Translations under genes and position numbers: made by a program
Assembly (NCBI GenBank): GCA_021791715.1
Contig: JAJYWB010000013.1
Span: forward strand, 1-64,000
Reading direction: 5' to 3'
Length of the DNA stretch: 64,000 bases
From: Planctomycetota bacterium
GTDB taxonomy: Bacteria > Planctomycetota > Planctomycetia > Isosphaerales > Isosphaeraceae
The notes under the pieces: model-generated
The model's input: the letters and a program-made list of their open reading frames with translations, nothing else
Database searches by the model: none
Told to the model about the DNA's origin: nothing
In this document: piece after piece, positions 1 to 9,465 of the stretch
Layout: each line of letters opens with the position of its first letter
How positions within the stretch are numbered: position 1 is the stretch's first letter

Positions 1-30
1 TCGCCCAATCGGAAGATCTAGGGCGCCGAA

Positions 31-1383
31 ATGTCGATTCCGGGAGGGCGAGGCGTCGACCGAGGCGGCGTTTGTCATCATGAACAATTAAAAGCCGGCT
101 CACCAGGAGGTTCGCCCTCCCAGACCGGTTCGCCCTCCCAGACCGGTTCGCCCTCCCAGACCGGTTCGCCCTCCCAGAAGAGTTCGCCATCACAAAAGTG
201 TTCGCCCAATCGGACGATCACGGGCGCCGAAATGTCGATTCCGGGAGGGCGAGGCGCCGACCGAGCCGGCGTTTGTCATCATGAACAATTAAAAGCCGGC
301 TCACCAGGAGGTTCGCCCTCCCAGACCGGTTCGCCCTCCCAGAAGAGTTCGACATCACAAAAGTGTTCGCCCAATCGGACGATCACGGGCGCCGAAATGT
401 CGATTCCGGGAGGGCGAGGCGTCGACCGAGCCGGCGTTTGTCAAAATCAACAAATAAAAGCCGGCTCACCAGGAGGTTCGCCCTCCCAGACCGGTTCGCC
501 CTCCCAGACCGGTTCGCCAACCCAGACCGGTTCGCCATCCCTGAAGAACAATAGCGCCGAAATGTCGATTCCGGGAGGGCGAGGCGTCGACCGAGCCGGC
601 GTTTGTCATAACGAATTGAATGAAAAGGGCTCACACGGCGGTTCGCCCTCCCGGCAGATCACCTGCCCTGATGTGTCAATTCCGGGAGGGCGAGGCGCCG
701 ACCGAGCCGGCGTTTGTCAAAATGTATTGATTGAAAATGGCTCACCAGGAGGTTCGCCCTCCCATAAGAGTTCGTCCTCCCAACAGATCAAGGCCTCCGA
801 AATGTCGATCCCGGAATCGCGAGGCGCCGACCGAGCCGGCGTTTGTCAAAATCAACAAATAAAAGACGGCTCACCAGGAGGTTCGCCCTCCCAGACAGGT
901 TCGCCCTCCCATAAGAGTTCGCCAATCCAGGCCGGATCGACAAGCCATGTGATCCCAGCCCCAGAAAAGTCGATTCCGGGAGGGCGAGGCGTCGACCGAG
1001 CCGGCGTTCGTCAAAATGTATTGATTGAAAATGGCTCACCAGGAGGTTCGCCCTCCCAGACCGGTTCGCCCTCCCAGACCGGTTCGCCCTCCCAGACCGG
1101 TTCGCCCTCCCGGACAGGTTCGCTCGCCCAGAACTGTTCGGCCTCCCAGAAGAGGTCGCCGATGCAAATGGAGTCGCCGATGCGAACCGGATCGGGAAAG
1201 CACAGGAACTCGGCTTCCCGGAAACACGTTCCTTCACAACGCGCTTCGCCGATCCCAAAACCGCCGCCGTTACTCGAGTCGATCACAAATCGTCGTCGCC
1301 TCGAAGAATACACCCGCGGAGAAATCTTCGAACGAACGCTCGGCTCCGCGACGCTCGACTTCGCGATGATTCCACAATCATGA
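31..1383 (+). other. Open reading frame across the repeat array, doubtful protein
   Basis: The frame is bounded by a TAG at 19-21 and begins at the first ATG after it. It would encode 450 residues: about 400 of low-complexity repeats built from SIPGGRGVDRAGV blocks and GSPSQT hexamers, then a unique tail of about 45 residues rich in Arg, Glu and Pro. All repeat periods are multiples of three, which alone can keep a frame open, so openness is weak evidence for translation. There is no convincing ribosome-binding site, signal peptide or domain. A translated repeat protein is possible but non-coding repeat DNA is more likely. Confidence 0.2.
42..1130. repeat. Array of seven 80-bp inverted-repeat elements plus 18-bp units
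   Basis: Seven copies of an approximately 80-bp element lie at 42-121, 243-322, 408-487, 573-652, 684-763, 812-892 (left arm degraded) and 978-1057. Each begins GGGAGGGCGAGGCG, carries GAGCCGGC, and closes with GCCGGCTC, a short linker and TTCGCCCTCCC, so its ends can pair as a hairpin. Between copies lie variable numbers of an 18-bp unit of the form CAGACCGGTTCGCCCTCC. Distances between copies (201, 165, 165, 111, 129, 165 bp) differ only by multiples of 18. A 450-residue frame (31-1383) stays open throughout and encodes Gly-Ser-Pro-Ser-Gln-Thr hexamers. The same inner arms recur in the MITE-like elements elsewhere in the window. I treat this primarily as a repeat array. Confidence 0.85.
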
Positions 1384-1718
1384 CGTTCGCTTGATGCCAA
1401 ATCATGATTAACAATGCAACGAGCCCGGGCGACCGTGAGATCGGGCCGGGATGCTCTTTGACAATTCGAATGTATGATCAAGAGAGCCGGGACGTCGTCG
1501 CGATCTTCGAGATTCGAAAACCTCGAAAATCAAAACGCGTCCCGCTCTCCAGGAGTTTCGTCGTCCGCGAAGCGATTCGTTCGATCACTCGATCAAATCG
1601 CTCGTTACAACGACGTATCGCATCGCTCACTTCCAGGAATTGCTTATTGAAGATTCACGGTTCCGATCGCTAGAAATGAAATCCATTTCATGAAGAGCCG
1701 CTGAATCATCAAGGGTGT
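1384..1718. other. Intergenic, nothing identified
   Basis: Between the repeat-array frame and the stop of the PEP-CTERM gene I see no convincing gene, RNA or terminator. An 89-codon plus-strand frame here has no ribosome-binding site and no recognisable features. Confidence 0.5.
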
Positions 1719-2498
1719 TTAGATCGGTGTTGAATGAAGTAACCTTCGGCGCAGCAGAAGCCGAGCGGGATACGATAAACCGAGCGTGAGCAGGACGATC
1801 GAAGCGGGCTCTGGAACCGACAAGTTTTGCGGCAAGGGTGTTCCGAGTGGAGGGCTTTTGGGCGATCCTCCCGGATCGTGCGGTTCGCCCTCGTTCGCGA
1901 TCGGCGGAGGCGAGGGAGAGCCCGCGAGCGTTTGCGCCGCGGGTGGGGGACAATAGGGCATATTCGCTCGGATCTCGGCGTCTTTGGCCAAAAGCGGTCC
2001 GATATTGGGGTGATAATGATCGAACCGTTTGGGGGCGAGCGATCGGCGCCATCGCAAGTAATTATAATACGAATTGAGCGGCAATAAGCCGTTGACGGGC
2101 CCGCACGATCCCGCGGTCGTCATCGCGTGCGAACGAGCGTCGGCGAGCGCGGGGCCGACGATCGGATGCCAGTGATCGAAGCGAGGGGGATCGAGACCGC
2201 GGCGCCATTCCAGATAGCTTAAAAACGGCGACGGTTTGGTGAATCCCGCGGCGAATTCCATCCGATCGAAACTATGAAGAAACGCGTTCGAGGGGAGTTT
2301 GAAATCGCGATAACCGGGATGCCCAGCGAAGACGCTTTGCTTCCAGGTGTGATGATCCCACGATCCCTCGGGCGTTTTCGTCCAATGATCGGCGCGTGTC
2401 GAGTAAACACGAGAACGATCACGAGCCTCCGCGGCGTCGATCGATTGAAAGCCGATCAGGGTGAGAAACAACCCCGACGTCACCCGCACGCCGAACAT
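1719..2498 (-). CDS. PEP-CTERM anchored secreted protein
   Basis: A 259-residue exported protein. The chosen ATG at 2498 has a strong ribosome-binding site (GGGAGGT, about 6 bases upstream) and starts a hydrophobic signal peptide (MFGVRVTSGLFLTLIGF); an ATG 17 codons earlier lacks one. The C terminus has the PEP-CTERM layout: VPEPAS, a hydrophobic stretch, then an Arg-rich tail (LLLRRRLL). In known systems this signal is recognised by an exosortase that processes the protein at the cell envelope. The body contains two similar segments of the form YLEWRRGL...PPRFDHWHPIVGP and YLRWRRSLAPKRFDHYHPNIGP, an internal duplication of unknown function. No enzyme motif is visible. No exosortase is in the window. 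Confidence 0.75.
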   Translation of the reverse strand: MFGVRVTSGLFLTLIGFQSIDAAEARDRSRVYSTRADHWTKTPEGSWDHHTWKQSVFAGHPGYRDFKLPSNAFLHSFDRMEFAAGFTKPSPFLSYLEWRRGLDPPRFDHWHPIVGPALADARSHAMTTAGSCGPVNGLLPLNSYYNYLRWRRSLAPKRFDHYHPNIGPLLAKDAEIRANMPYCPPPAAQTLAGSPSPPPIANEGEPHDPGGSPKSPPLGTPLPQNLSVPEPASIVLLTLGLSYPARLLLRRRLLHSTPI

Positions 2499-3037
2499 GA
2501 CCCGACCTCCCGACAAATTCCGCACGCGACGAATGATCGCTTGCTGCATGGATGTATTACGCCGAGGATTTTCCGGTGTGACTCAAAAAGAGATCAAACG
2601 AAACGATCGGATCGAATTGTGCGAGCTATATTACCGGCGAATTCGCTCCCGGCCGATTTGAGACGCTTTCGGTTCAAGCTCGTGGCCCGGGATCGACGAC
2701 GTCGAGCGATCTTCATCCTCTTCGATCCGCGCCGAACGAGCGACAAAACAGATTCAATGAATCGCCGGGTTCACTCGAATCGCATCCTTACGCGTGGAAA
2801 TCAACCTCGATACTCCTCGGCGTCTTCTTGTTCTCGACATCGCTTCGCAATACGATCGACGAAGGTTTTCGACGTTCGATCGTGGAGAGCGAGCCGGTTT
2901 TGATTCGGGGTCGACGCGAGGCCCGCCGACGCGAGGTTTCGCTTCGCACGGCTTCGAGTTCTCAAGCCGGGTCGGGGCGATTTGCGATTCCACGATCAAC
3001 AGATCGGTATCATATTGAATGTAAAGGCTTGGATCTG

Positions 3038-3589
3038 ATGAATTCGCGAATTGTCGTATCGGCGATTTGTTCGGCGTTAATCACGTTGATCGGCGGGTGC
3101 GACCGGGGCGCGCCCGCGGCGCAACCGAAAGACGCCGCGGCGCGTGACGTTGCCGCGGCTCGAATCAAGGCGATCGAGGATTTGCTTCCGTCGCAATCGC
3201 ATATGATGGCGGATGTCGGAGATCATTTCGCCAATCTGTGGTTCGCGGGCCAAGCCGAGAATTGGCCGCTCGCCGATTTCCATCTCGGCGAAACACGGTC
3301 GCATTTACGGTGGGCCGTGCGGCGGATTCCGATCCGCAAAGATAAACAGGGAAAAGAGGTTCGTCTTGTCGATATTCTCGCCGGGTTTGAGAACAGCCAG
3401 CTCGTTCGGTTGAAAGGCGCGATCGACGGCAAGGATAAAGTCGGGTTCGAGAAGTTATATAAGGAGAGTTTGAGCGCGTGTTATTCGTGCCATAAGGCGG
3501 CGGACAAACCGTACCTCCGGCCTCGGATACCCGTCGAACCGCCTTCGCGGATCATCAACTTCGATCCCAAAGCCGATTGGCCGTTGTGA
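3038..3589 (+). CDS. Mono-haem cytochrome-like lipoprotein
   Basis: A 183-residue protein starting at the ATG at 3038, which directly precedes a lipoprotein signal (MNSRIVVSAICSALITLIGG then Cys). The in-frame codons upstream of 3038 read as intergenic sequence. A single c-type haem motif, CYSCH, lies at residues 148-152 near the C terminus, followed by KAADKPYLRPRIP. The Cys of the lipobox implies anchoring in the outer or inner membrane with the haem domain in the periplasm. The spacing (long helical region, then CxxCH near the end) recalls cytochrome c' type proteins, but I cannot assign a partner. It is probably a small electron carrier or redox sensor. The ribosome-binding site is weak. 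Confidence 0.7.
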   Translation: MNSRIVVSAICSALITLIGGCDRGAPAAQPKDAAARDVAAARIKAIEDLLPSQSHMMADVGDHFANLWFAGQAENWPLADFHLGETRSHLRWAVRRIPIRKDKQGKEVRLVDILAGFENSQLVRLKGAIDGKDKVGFEKLYKESLSACYSCHKAADKPYLRPRIPVEPPSRIINFDPKADWPL

Positions 3590-3760
3590 CGGCTTAACGA
3601 CGGTTCGCGAGCCCTGGATCGATGCGAATAATCGTGAAGAATTATCACGTAATAATTTTATATCGCGGCTGAAATCGCCCCGATTGAACTTTCCTCGCGA
3701 GGTGATCGAACTATAATAAGAAGATTCATCGTATTGAGGTCGATAAGGACGGGCTTGAGC

Positions 3761-4579
3761 ATGCGCGTATCGTGGAAGTTGGGTCGAGTCGCGGGGATTG
3801 ATTTGTATCTCCACCCGTCTTTTTTGCTCGCGTTGGCGTATATCGGCGGGGTTTCGCACTTTAGCGTCTCGATTATCGTTCTTTATCTCCTGGTTTTCGG
3901 GTGCGTGTTGTTGCACGAATACGGGCACGCTCTCACGGCGCGTCGGTTTGGAATCGAGACGGTCGACATCACGATTTATCCGATCGGCGGGGTGGCTCGA
4001 TTAGCGCGGCTGCCGCGCGCCGCGGGGGCGGAATTGTTGATCGCGCTCGCGGGGCCGGCGGTCAACGGAGCGATCGCTCTCGCTCTTTGGGCCGGCATCG
4101 CCCTGTTGCTCGATGCGGGCGTAAGCTCAAAAGACGGAGTGATCGAGTTTTGTAAGATCCTCCTGGGCGCCAATATCTTCCTCGGTTTGTTCAATATGAT
4201 CCCGGCCTTCCCGATGGACGGCGGGCGCGTGTTGAGAGCCCTGTTGAGTGGACGTTTGGGTCGGTTGCGCGCGACCGAGATCGCGGCGTCGCTCGGTCGA
4301 GCGATCGTGCTCGCCTTCGCGATTTCGTTACCGTTCTGGACCGACGATTTCGGCACGTTGATCATCCGACTGGCGCTCGCGGTCTTTATCTATAAGGCCG
4401 CGGGAATGGAATTGCGGAACGTCAGGCTGCAAGAAGCCGTCCGCTCGCCGAACGAACAAGCCGTTCAACCTCCGCTGGGCTACGTTTGGGTGCGTCAGGG
4501 CGACGGCGTGTGGCGGCTCGCCCCCGCATCATTCACCGCGACGGTCGGCATGAACGGCGGTGGACCGGGTTGGGGTTGA
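3761..4579 (+). CDS. Site-2 protease family (M50) membrane metalloprotease
   Basis: A 272-residue integral membrane protein. The zinc motif HEYGH is at residues 52-56 inside a hydrophobic helix, and the third metal ligand lies in the later NMIPAFPMDGGRVLRAL segment (Asp about residue 153). This order (HExxH, then NxxPxxPxDGG) defines intramembrane site-2 proteases of the M50B/SpoIVFB-like group, which cut membrane-bound regulators. No PDZ or CBS domain is visible, so this is a minimal form. I chose the ATG at 3761, where MRVSWKLGRVAGIDLYLHPSF matches the usual start of the family, over a TTG at 3734. The gene four bases downstream may be cotranscribed. The substrate is unknown. Confidence 0.9.
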   Translation: MRVSWKLGRVAGIDLYLHPSFLLALAYIGGVSHFSVSIIVLYLLVFGCVLLHEYGHALTARRFGIETVDITIYPIGGVARLARLPRAAGAELLIALAGPAVNGAIALALWAGIALLLDAGVSSKDGVIEFCKILLGANIFLGLFNMIPAFPMDGGRVLRALLSGRLGRLRATEIAASLGRAIVLAFAISLPFWTDDFGTLIIRLALAVFIYKAAGMELRNVRLQEAVRSPNEQAVQPPLGYVWVRQGDGVWRLAPASFTATVGMNGGGPGWG

Positions 4580-4583
4580 GAAT

Positions 4584-4823
4584 ATGAACTTAAGACCGAT
4601 CGTTGAGCTCGGCGTCGACGAGGCTTATCAAATCGTCGACGCTCGCGGCGGAGTCGCTTCCGATCTCCCTCCGCTCGCGGCGATCGAAAACGAAGACTGG
4701 GGGCGCGATTTTCTGCTCGCGAAATTATGGGATTGGACCGACGCCGAACTCGCCGCGGCGGGGTTGACTCGAACCGATCGCGAAAACGACGATTTGACGA
4801 CTGATTCATTCATAGATAGATAA
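4584..4823 (+). CDS. Small acidic hypothetical protein
   Basis: A 79-residue acidic protein starting at the ATG at 4584, four bases after the M50 protease stop, which implies the same transcript. Segments IENEDWGRDFLLAKLWDWTDAELAAAGLTR show amphipathic helix character and no membrane segment. The frame shows the codon bias of neighbouring genes (GC-rich third positions), supporting coding. I do not recognise the family. Its position suggests a soluble partner or passenger of the protease operon. Confidence 0.55.
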   Translation: MNLRPIVELGVDEAYQIVDARGGVASDLPPLAAIENEDWGRDFLLAKLWDWTDAELAAAGLTRTDRENDDLTTDSFIDR

Positions 4824-4890
4824 ATTTTTTTTTCGTTGGGAGTTGAATAGAGTCTTCATCTTTGAGAGAACGGATGTCGGATCGTACCAG

Positions 4891-5439
4891 GAGGCGATCC
4901 GGAAAGAATACCGCATTGATCGCGGGTGTCGAGGTGGAACCCGCAATCGGGAGGGCGAACCTCCCGGTGAGCCGCATTATAATGTATGCAATTATTGACC
5001 GAAAAATCAGCCTCGTCGTCCGAGTTTAAGAAAAGAGGCTCACCGGGAGGTTCGCCCTCCCAAATGCGATTGAGTGCATATGTTTTTGCGTAAATTGTAA
5101 CGATCCAGAAGATAATATGCGGCTGAAACCTGGAATATCGGTCTCGTCGTCCGAGTTTAAGAAAAGGGGCTCACCGGGAGGTTCGCCCTCCCAAATGCGT
5201 ATAAAGGCATGTGATTTTGCAAAAATTTTAACGATCCAGAAGATAATATGCGGCTGAAACCCGGAATATCGGCCTCGTCGTCTGAGTTTAAGAAAAGGGG
5301 CTCACCGGGAGGTTCGCCGTCCCAAATGCGATTGAGTGCATGTGTTTTTGCGTAAAATGTAACGATCAAGCTGATAATGCGCGGCTGAAATCCGGAAAAT
5401 CAATCCGAGATCGATACGAATGAGTTTCCGGATAGACTC
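4891..5439. mobile_element. MITE-like element copy 1, internally expanded
   Basis: The left end GAGGCGATCCGGAAAG and the right end (reverse complement GAGTCTATCCGGAAAC) form terminal inverted repeats shared with the copies at 30850 and 57742. Inside is an inner inverted repeat at 4949-5061, whose 25-bp arms begin GGGAGGGCGAACCTCCC and pair perfectly. A 131-bp unit is then tandemly repeated, with equivalent points at 5012, 5143 and 5274, each unit carrying one inner arm. Reversed, the stretch near 5300-5439 matches 30850-30990. No transposase frame is present. The family must be mobilised in trans if it is active. Confidence 0.75.
5012..5400. repeat. Three tandem 131-bp units inside the MITE-like element
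   Basis: Each unit runs from CTCGTCGTCYGAGTTTAAG through GGCTCACCGGGAGGTTCGCC to GATAATATGCGGCTGAAAC. Starts at 5012, 5143 and 5274 are exactly 131 bp apart. The copies differ at scattered bases, for example ATTGAGTGCA against TATAAAGGCA. Confidence 0.85.
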
Positions 5440-5458
5440 GACGGGCGCCTTCTCCAAA

Positions 5459-5779
5459 TCAACCGTCCCAGGGACGAACCACTCCCGTGGCCGAGAGCGA
5501 TTCGTCGTCGTCGGCGACGATTTGAAAGCGGAGTCCGGGCTCGACGGGGATCGGCAAGGCGAGGCGGAGACGAACGCACGAACAAACGCGTTCGTCGAAC
5601 GTTCCCAACGGCCCGCGCGAAACGACCCCGGCGCGGATTCGAGCCGTGCGGATCCGTGCGGTCCAGTTCGTTCCCGGAACGCATCGCGCCAAGAATTCGT
5701 CGGCGCGCGCCGAATCGTCGACCGTCATCAAACCGTCGACGCGATCGACCTCGCGTGCGTCGGGATAAGAACGAGACAT
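5459..5779 (-). CDS. Hypothetical protein of 106 residues
   Basis: It starts at the ATG at 5779, with GGAG about 10 bases upstream; a TTG at 5788 is the alternative. The product begins MSRSYPDAREVDRVDGLM and ends with a beta-rich segment (GLRFQIVADDDESLSATGVV). It has no signal peptide, membrane helix or recognisable motif. GC-rich third codon positions favour real coding. Its stop lies about 20 bp from the end of the MITE-like element at 5439, so the extreme C terminus or the 3' region could have been altered by that insertion. The function is not recognised. Confidence 0.5.
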   Translation of the reverse strand: MSRSYPDAREVDRVDGLMTVDDSARADEFLARCVPGTNWTARIRTARIRAGVVSRGPLGTFDERVCSCVRLRLALPIPVEPGLRFQIVADDDESLSATGVVRPWDG

Positions 5780-5953
5780 ATCAAACAAACTCCATCTAAA
5801 TGGGCGCGGCGAATCGGTCGATTTTTATGATGCGACGGTTCGGCGTAAGTTCGTCGATTCAAGAGCCGCGGGGTTCGACAAACCTCGCGACCCGCGAGAT
5901 CGGTTGCACGCCTCGATCTCGAAGCGCGAACGAAACGTCGTTATGCATTGTAT

Positions 5954-7246
5954 TCAAGAACGCTCGGATCGAGATAGCGATTTCCCGTCGTCTCGATCGT
6001 CGGCTTCCTCTGTTTTGATCAATTCGAGCCGGGCCGCGGCGTAGGTGACGAGATCCCCCAAATCTTTGGCGATCGTAACGAGCCGATCGATCCGACCCGC
6101 CGCCTTGCACAATTTGGACAAACTCGGACACGCGAGGTTCGATTCGGGAATTTCGGTCAGGTATGACGCGAAAACGTCGATCGCTCGGTCGAGACGACCA
6201 AGACGAACAAGGAGAAGCACAAGAACCTGAGCCGGAAGGGAATCGGTCGGACCCGCGTAACCGCGCTCGGCGGATTCCGCGGCCGAGGCGCGAGCCTTCT
6301 CCTCGAACCGTTCGATCGCGGCTTCAACGTCAACGCCTAAAAGCGCTTTCAAATAGGCGGAATGATCGGCGTAAACATCTTCAAACGGCGGCAAGCCTTC
6401 ATACTTGTGGCGCGGCGACAATCCTCGACCGTATTCGGCGAGTTCGACCGCGAGTTCGATCGACGGTTTGTCCGCGAGCAAAACCGACGATCGAACGACC
6501 GACGCGAGGTGCGAGACGTCGACGTGATACGCCTCGTCTTCAAACAGGATGTCGCGGCCTTGGATCAGTTCGGCGACGGTCGCGGTTTCGTCGCCGGGAC
6601 GAGTCAGCCCTCGGTTTGCGATGTCGCCGCGGAGGTTCTCGCTTAACTGATCGTAAAGCCGCCGAGTGAGCATCGATGCGCACTCGGTTCTAAGCGATTC
6701 ATCGCCGCGCAGGTGCTCAAACGCGGTGATCGCCGAGCAAACTCCGTAATGATCGAGGATGAGCTCGAAACCTTTTTTCGGGTGAACTCCTTGATTGAAA
6801 GCGACCTCGATGATTTGTCCCAGAACGTCGGCTTCGGGATCGGCGGTCGCGGGATCGTGCCGGTATGTTTCGATCGCCTTGGCGACGGGTTCTTTATCGC
6901 CGATCGCCTGGAAATAAGGCCAAGCCGCGGGGATTTCTCCGCGAGCCAACAGCAGTTCGCCGACGGTTCGAATCGCCGCGAGGTAGCGTTCCTCGTAGTG
7001 TTCCCGCGTCGGCTCGGGGATATCGACGAGGGCCTCGGTTTGCAGCGGCGTTAAGCCGAGATCAAGCCTCGCCTTAAGCAAAAGAGCGTCGAGCAGGCGG
7101 CGAGGGTTGGCGTCGTTCCGAAGCCGCTCGATAAGCGTCTCGATCACGCGGTCGGTTTGGCGACGTTCAAAAAACGCGTCGATCGATTCAAACTCGGGAT
7201 CGGTTTGCGAATCGGATTCGACGGATCGGCTTGCGAGAGTCGTCAT
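5954..7246 (-). CDS. Helical repeat (TPR-like) hypothetical protein
   Basis: A 430-residue soluble, acidic, almost wholly helical protein. The ATG at 7246 (MTTLASRSVESDSQTDPEFE) is preferred to one 18 codons earlier, because the longer N terminus is Arg-rich and unlike coding sequence of the neighbours. Repeated helix pairs such as RYLAAIRTVGELLLARGEIP and LVLLLVRLGRLDRAIDVFAS resemble tetratricopeptide or SEL1-type repeats. No catalytic motif, signal peptide or membrane segment is visible. The family resembles planctomycete proteins of unknown function. A scaffold or adaptor role is only an inference. Confidence 0.7.
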   Translation of the reverse strand: MTTLASRSVESDSQTDPEFESIDAFFERRQTDRVIETLIERLRNDANPRRLLDALLLKARLDLGLTPLQTEALVDIPEPTREHYEERYLAAIRTVGELLLARGEIPAAWPYFQAIGDKEPVAKAIETYRHDPATADPEADVLGQIIEVAFNQGVHPKKGFELILDHYGVCSAITAFEHLRGDESLRTECASMLTRRLYDQLSENLRGDIANRGLTRPGDETATVAELIQGRDILFEDEAYHVDVSHLASVVRSSVLLADKPSIELAVELAEYGRGLSPRHKYEGLPPFEDVYADHSAYLKALLGVDVEAAIERFEEKARASAAESAERGYAGPTDSLPAQVLVLLLVRLGRLDRAIDVFASYLTEIPESNLACPSLSKLCKAAGRIDRLVTIAKDLGDLVTYAAARLELIKTEEADDRDDGKSLSRSERS

Positions 7247-7413
7247 GATGGCGCCGCGGGTTGGGTTGGGGGGGAATCGACCGAGCGAGCGAGATCGCAA
7301 CGGCGATTCCGCCGGTTTGGAGCTTCTCGAACGATTATCGCCGATCGCGCCTCGTTTCGCGAGCGGGTTCGATCGATCGACAAAAGATTAATGTATTTAA
7401 CGCATAATGATAA

Positions 7414-8391
7414 TTATTGTGCGTCGGATTTAAACGGCGCGGGAGCGGTCGCGGGGGCTCCCGGAGGGTCGGCGTCGAGCTTGGCGCCCTCCGATTTTCG
7501 CCATGAAGTCCAGCAGCGGGTGTGGTAACAATCGACGAGAACGTCGCGCGCCTCCTCGACCGAATCGGTGACGATCAGCAGATTGAGATCCTCGGGAGAG
7601 ATCAGTTTTTCTTCGAGTTGGCGTTCCTCGATCCATTTGAGCAATCCGCTCCAAAAATCCTTGCCGAAGAGGACGATCGGGAACCGCGAGATCTTTCGCG
7701 TTTGAACGAGGGTGAGCGCCTCGAACAATTCGTCGAGCGTGCCGAACCCGCCGGGGAAGATCACGAATCCGTCGGCGTATTTCACGAACATCGTTTTTCG
7801 CACAAAGAAGTACCGAAAATTGATCGACAAGTTCGTGAATGAATTGTTTGATTGTTCAAACGGCAATTCGATGTTGCAGCCGATCGAGAGGCCTCCGGCC
7901 TCCGACGCTCCGAGGTTCGCGGCCTCCATAATTCCGGGACCGCCTCCGGTGATGACCGCGAAGCCCGCCTGCGCGAGGAGCGCACCCAACCGACGCGCCG
8001 CCTGATACCAGGGGTGATCGTCGGCGATTCGCGCCGAACCGAAAAGAGCGACCGCGGCGCCGACCTCGGCGAGGGCGTTAAATCCATGCACGAATTCGCC
8101 TTGAATCCGCAGGACGCGCCAGGGATCGGTGTGGGTGAACGCGCCGAGTTCGGGCACATGCGCCTGGGGCGAGCTTGGCGTCACGCGATTGAGGAGTTCT
8201 TCGTCCTCGGTCGGGCCGATGCGGCGTCGCGTGCCGTTGATCCGCGACGGGATCGGCTTGTCGAATCGCGGCGCGGCGCCGTTCCATTCGATTTGAGTCG
8301 GATCAATTCGTCCGGTTTCCGCGTTTTTCGGTCCGCTCACGCCGTTCCTTCCGGCGTCGTCCCCTGGGGACGCCTTTGAATCACGATCCAT
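7414..8391 (-). CDS. LOG-family (TIGR00730) nucleotide hydrolase
   Basis: A 325-residue protein with the Rossmann-like LOG core: VALFGSARIADDHPWYQAAR, VITGGGPGIMEAANLGA and the signature PGGFGTLDELFEALTLVQT. The PGGxGTxxE motif and the preceding Arg-Lys segment (FVRKTMFV) form the active site in characterised members. Those members release free base from nucleoside 5'-monophosphates (cytokinin riboside monophosphate phosphoribohydrolase, or bacterial PpnN-type enzymes); the old name lysine decarboxylase is not supported. An N-terminal extension of about 90 residues is probably disordered. It appears to be a single-gene unit with an ATG start at 8391. The exact substrate cannot be told from the sequence. 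Confidence 0.85.
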   Translation of the reverse strand: MDRDSKASPGDDAGRNGVSGPKNAETGRIDPTQIEWNGAAPRFDKPIPSRINGTRRRIGPTEDEELLNRVTPSSPQAHVPELGAFTHTDPWRVLRIQGEFVHGFNALAEVGAAVALFGSARIADDHPWYQAARRLGALLAQAGFAVITGGGPGIMEAANLGASEAGGLSIGCNIELPFEQSNNSFTNLSINFRYFFVRKTMFVKYADGFVIFPGGFGTLDELFEALTLVQTRKISRFPIVLFGKDFWSGLLKWIEERQLEEKLISPEDLNLLIVTDSVEEARDVLVDCYHTRCWTSWRKSEGAKLDADPPGAPATAPAPFKSDAQ

Positions 8392-8399
8392 CGTCTCGT

Positions 8400-8841
8400 G
8401 TTCCTAAATGCTTAATGGCTTTCGGTTTCTTATTCTCTTCCTCGGGTTCCGTCGTCGGTTCCACCTAATAACGATTATATCCGGAAAACTCGATCAGGCA
8501 TACCCCGACGGCGCCGTTTCGGTTCGAATTCGGACTCTCGATTCGCTCGTTTCAACGTCCATTGATGATTGTTGATGATCGAGGCCGTGCGGTTTCCAAG
8601 CTCGTTCGTTATCATTCGAAACGATCTCCTCGTGATGATGAAATGATTCTTGACGATCGTGGCGCCGTATCCTCACGCGAGAAAAGAATCCGCCGCCAAG
8701 CGAAAGCCGAAATAAGACCGGTTCGCCGCCCGATCATCCGGAATAATCCCGGATTATACACAAATGAACGCATTTGAATGAATCGAGGGTTCGGAGAAGT
8801 CGACCGGGATCTTCGGTTACTGGCCGAGTTTTCAAGACGCC
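8400..8841. other. Intergenic, no gene seen
   Basis: About 440 bp between the LOG-family gene and the next plus-strand gene. Several short frames overlap on both strands but none has a ribosome-binding site, homology or a consistent codon bias. No hairpin-plus-T-run terminator stands out. Confidence 0.5.
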
Positions 8842-9255
8842 ATGGTCGTTCGATTCTCGATCGATTGGAGGGAAACGATCGACCGAGCGAACGACGGACC
8901 GATCATCGAAACGTTGATCCACGCGTACCAAACGACGAACGAGGTCGATCCCGCGGGATCCTTCATTTTAAAGAATCATGTACTCGTTCGTCTCCGATTT
9001 TACAACATTGCCGATCTCGATCTTGAAGATATTAATCATTGTGGAATTTTATCCGAACTCTTGATCGAAGACATCCGCGATCAAGGTTTGGAGCGAAGAA
9101 ATTTCCAGGTCGTTCTCGATCCATCCCACGGTTTAAACGGCGGATTCCAGTGTCGTCGAATCGAATTGACCGACGTAACTCGGTGCGACAAAGACGCGAC
9201 GCCTCTCGATCATCCCGCCGAGCGATCAACCGAATCGACGATCGATCCGGCTTAA
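8842..9255 (+). CDS. Hypothetical protein, possibly immunity-like
   Basis: A 137-residue soluble protein starting MVVRFSIDWRETIDRANDG. The central part, LRFYNIADLDLEDINHCG followed by FQCRRIELTDV, is an alternating beta pattern resembling small ligand-type or Imm50-like domains, which is a weak visual impression only. There is no signal peptide and no catalytic motif. Base composition is slightly more AT-rich than the haem cluster that follows. It stands alone between a gene-free stretch and hemDE. Function not recognised. Confidence 0.5.
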   Translation: MVVRFSIDWRETIDRANDGPIIETLIHAYQTTNEVDPAGSFILKNHVLVRLRFYNIADLDLEDINHCGILSELLIEDIRDQGLERRNFQVVLDPSHGLNGGFQCRRIELTDVTRCDKDATPLDHPAERSTESTIDPA

Positions 9256-9465
9256 GCCTTTGATCTCGAATGACGCGGTGAATCAATCACCGATTTATTG
9301 TAATCATATGCAAGATTGATATGGTGGCTCGGGGGACGTTCGCGAATCCGATCTCTCGTCTTCGGGCGATACGACGAGTCGGCGGCTTCGTTGATCGAAT
9401 CCCTTTTCGCGGTCCGATCGACGCGTTAAGATCCTTGTTTTGAACTCTCCAGTCGGAAAGTTTCG

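Noticed and set aside
788..1481. Minus-strand frames in the left repeat array (Arg-Ser-Gly-Arg-Ala-Asn repeats)
   Set aside because: Same repeat read in reverse, with no start signal and an unnatural composition.
2274..2903. 209-codon plus-strand frame
   Set aside because: It overlaps the PEP-CTERM gene in antisense and continues through intergenic DNA; Arg-rich and without family.
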